A stretch of DNA of 64,000 nt, from NCBI RefSeq assembly GCF_016482825.1, contig NZ_JAEMNV010000001.1, positions 806,001 to 870,000 of the forward strand, read 5' to 3'. The translations under genes and the position numbers were made by a program. Positions 63,883-64,000 of the stretch are shown one piece after another. Origin of the DNA: Antrihabitans stalagmiti. GTDB taxonomy: Bacteria; Actinomycetota; Actinomycetes; Mycobacteriales; Mycobacteriaceae. Each line of letters opens with the position of its first letter. Position 1 is the stretch's first letter. The notes beneath the pieces were generated by a model. That model worked only from the letters and a program-made list of their open reading frames with translations. It was not told the DNA's origin and searched no databases.

Positions 63883-64000
63883 TGACGACTCCCCCGCGCC
63901 CGCCGAAACAGGTCGCACAGATCGCGCCCGAGGCCTATCGCGTTCCCAAGCCTCCGGCGTGGATTCGTGTGGCCCGACCGATCGCAGCGGCACTGACCAC
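63883..64000 (+). CDS. Uncharacterised protein, 5' part only
   Basis: ATG at 63883 followed by 39 open codons to the window edge. The start is proline-rich (MTTPPRPPKQVAQI) and ends in PPAWIRVARPIAAALT, which looks like the beginning of a membrane helix after a basic segment. The family cannot be told from this part. Confidence 0.55.

Overview
The window looks like a chromosomal segment of a GC-rich, mycolic-acid-group actinobacterium, most likely Rhodococcus or a close Nocardiaceae relative. Three things support this. The left end carries the order garA-gcvH-DUF881-sbp-DUF881-pgsA2, which is conserved in Mycobacterium tuberculosis (Rv1827 down to Rv1822). There is a DUF222/HNH protein of the REP13E12 type. 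The catabolic content (pca, purine, glycerol) is typical of soil Rhodococcus. The genus is an inference. No tRNA, rRNA, CRISPR array, insertion sequence or phage module was seen.

Layout. 1-3.9 kb: GarA, glycine cleavage H protein, envelope/division-associated small membrane proteins, a CDP-alcohol phosphatidyltransferase and a NUDIX hydrolase. 4-7.2 kb: DUF2252 protein, an RsbW/RsbV-like sigma-regulator pair, DUF998 membrane protein. 7.2-16.3 kb: purine catabolism in two divergent operons. One encodes XdhC and a MocA-like cofactor enzyme; the other encodes HIU hydrolase, uricase, a two-polypeptide xanthine dehydrogenase, guanine deaminase and an ABM-domain membrane protein. 16.4-25.4 kb: cell-wall enzymes (L,D-transpeptidase, DacB lipoprotein), transporters, a class III cyclase, a GT4 glycosyltransferase with a deacetylase-fold partner, and an acyltransferase. 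25.5-30.6 kb: a compact GtrA / YfhO-like / GT2 / WecE-like aminotransferase cluster that resembles a lipid-linked amino-sugar modification pathway. 30.7-37.4 kb: second L,D-transpeptidase, tandem terminators, DUF222-HNH gene, secreted lipase, a frameshifted GlcD-type oxidase, a secreted transglycosylase. 37.4-46.9 kb: Hsp20, CDGSH protein, heme-oxygenase-like diiron protein, HemK2-like methyltransferase, glutathione peroxidase, frameshifted DsrE protein, HD-GYP/LuxR regulator, DUF1295 protein and a flavoprotein. 47-55 kb: MFS transporter and the glycerol regulon glpF-glpK-glpD, divergent from an IclR regulator and a second glycerol kinase. 55-57.2 kb: secreted M15-like protein, GNAT and NUDIX proteins. 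57.2-63.7 kb: protocatechuate/4-hydroxybenzoate catabolism (pcaHGBC-pobA, pcaR, pcaK).

How the parts work together. The purine genes would take guanine to xanthine, urate and 5-hydroxyisourate and then to OHCU; the OHCU decarboxylase is not in the window. The glycerol genes import, phosphorylate and oxidise glycerol under an IclR regulator whose probable operator, two 17-bp palindromes, lies in the divergent promoter. The pca genes import 4-hydroxybenzoate, hydroxylate it to protocatechuate and take it to the enol-lactone. Identical 17-bp palindromes, each 45 bp from the start codon, sit before pcaH and pcaK and define a small PcaR regulon. The best candidate for an undescribed system is the four-gene amino-sugar cluster at 25.5-30.6 kb, whose aminotransferase appears to start at an ATT codon.
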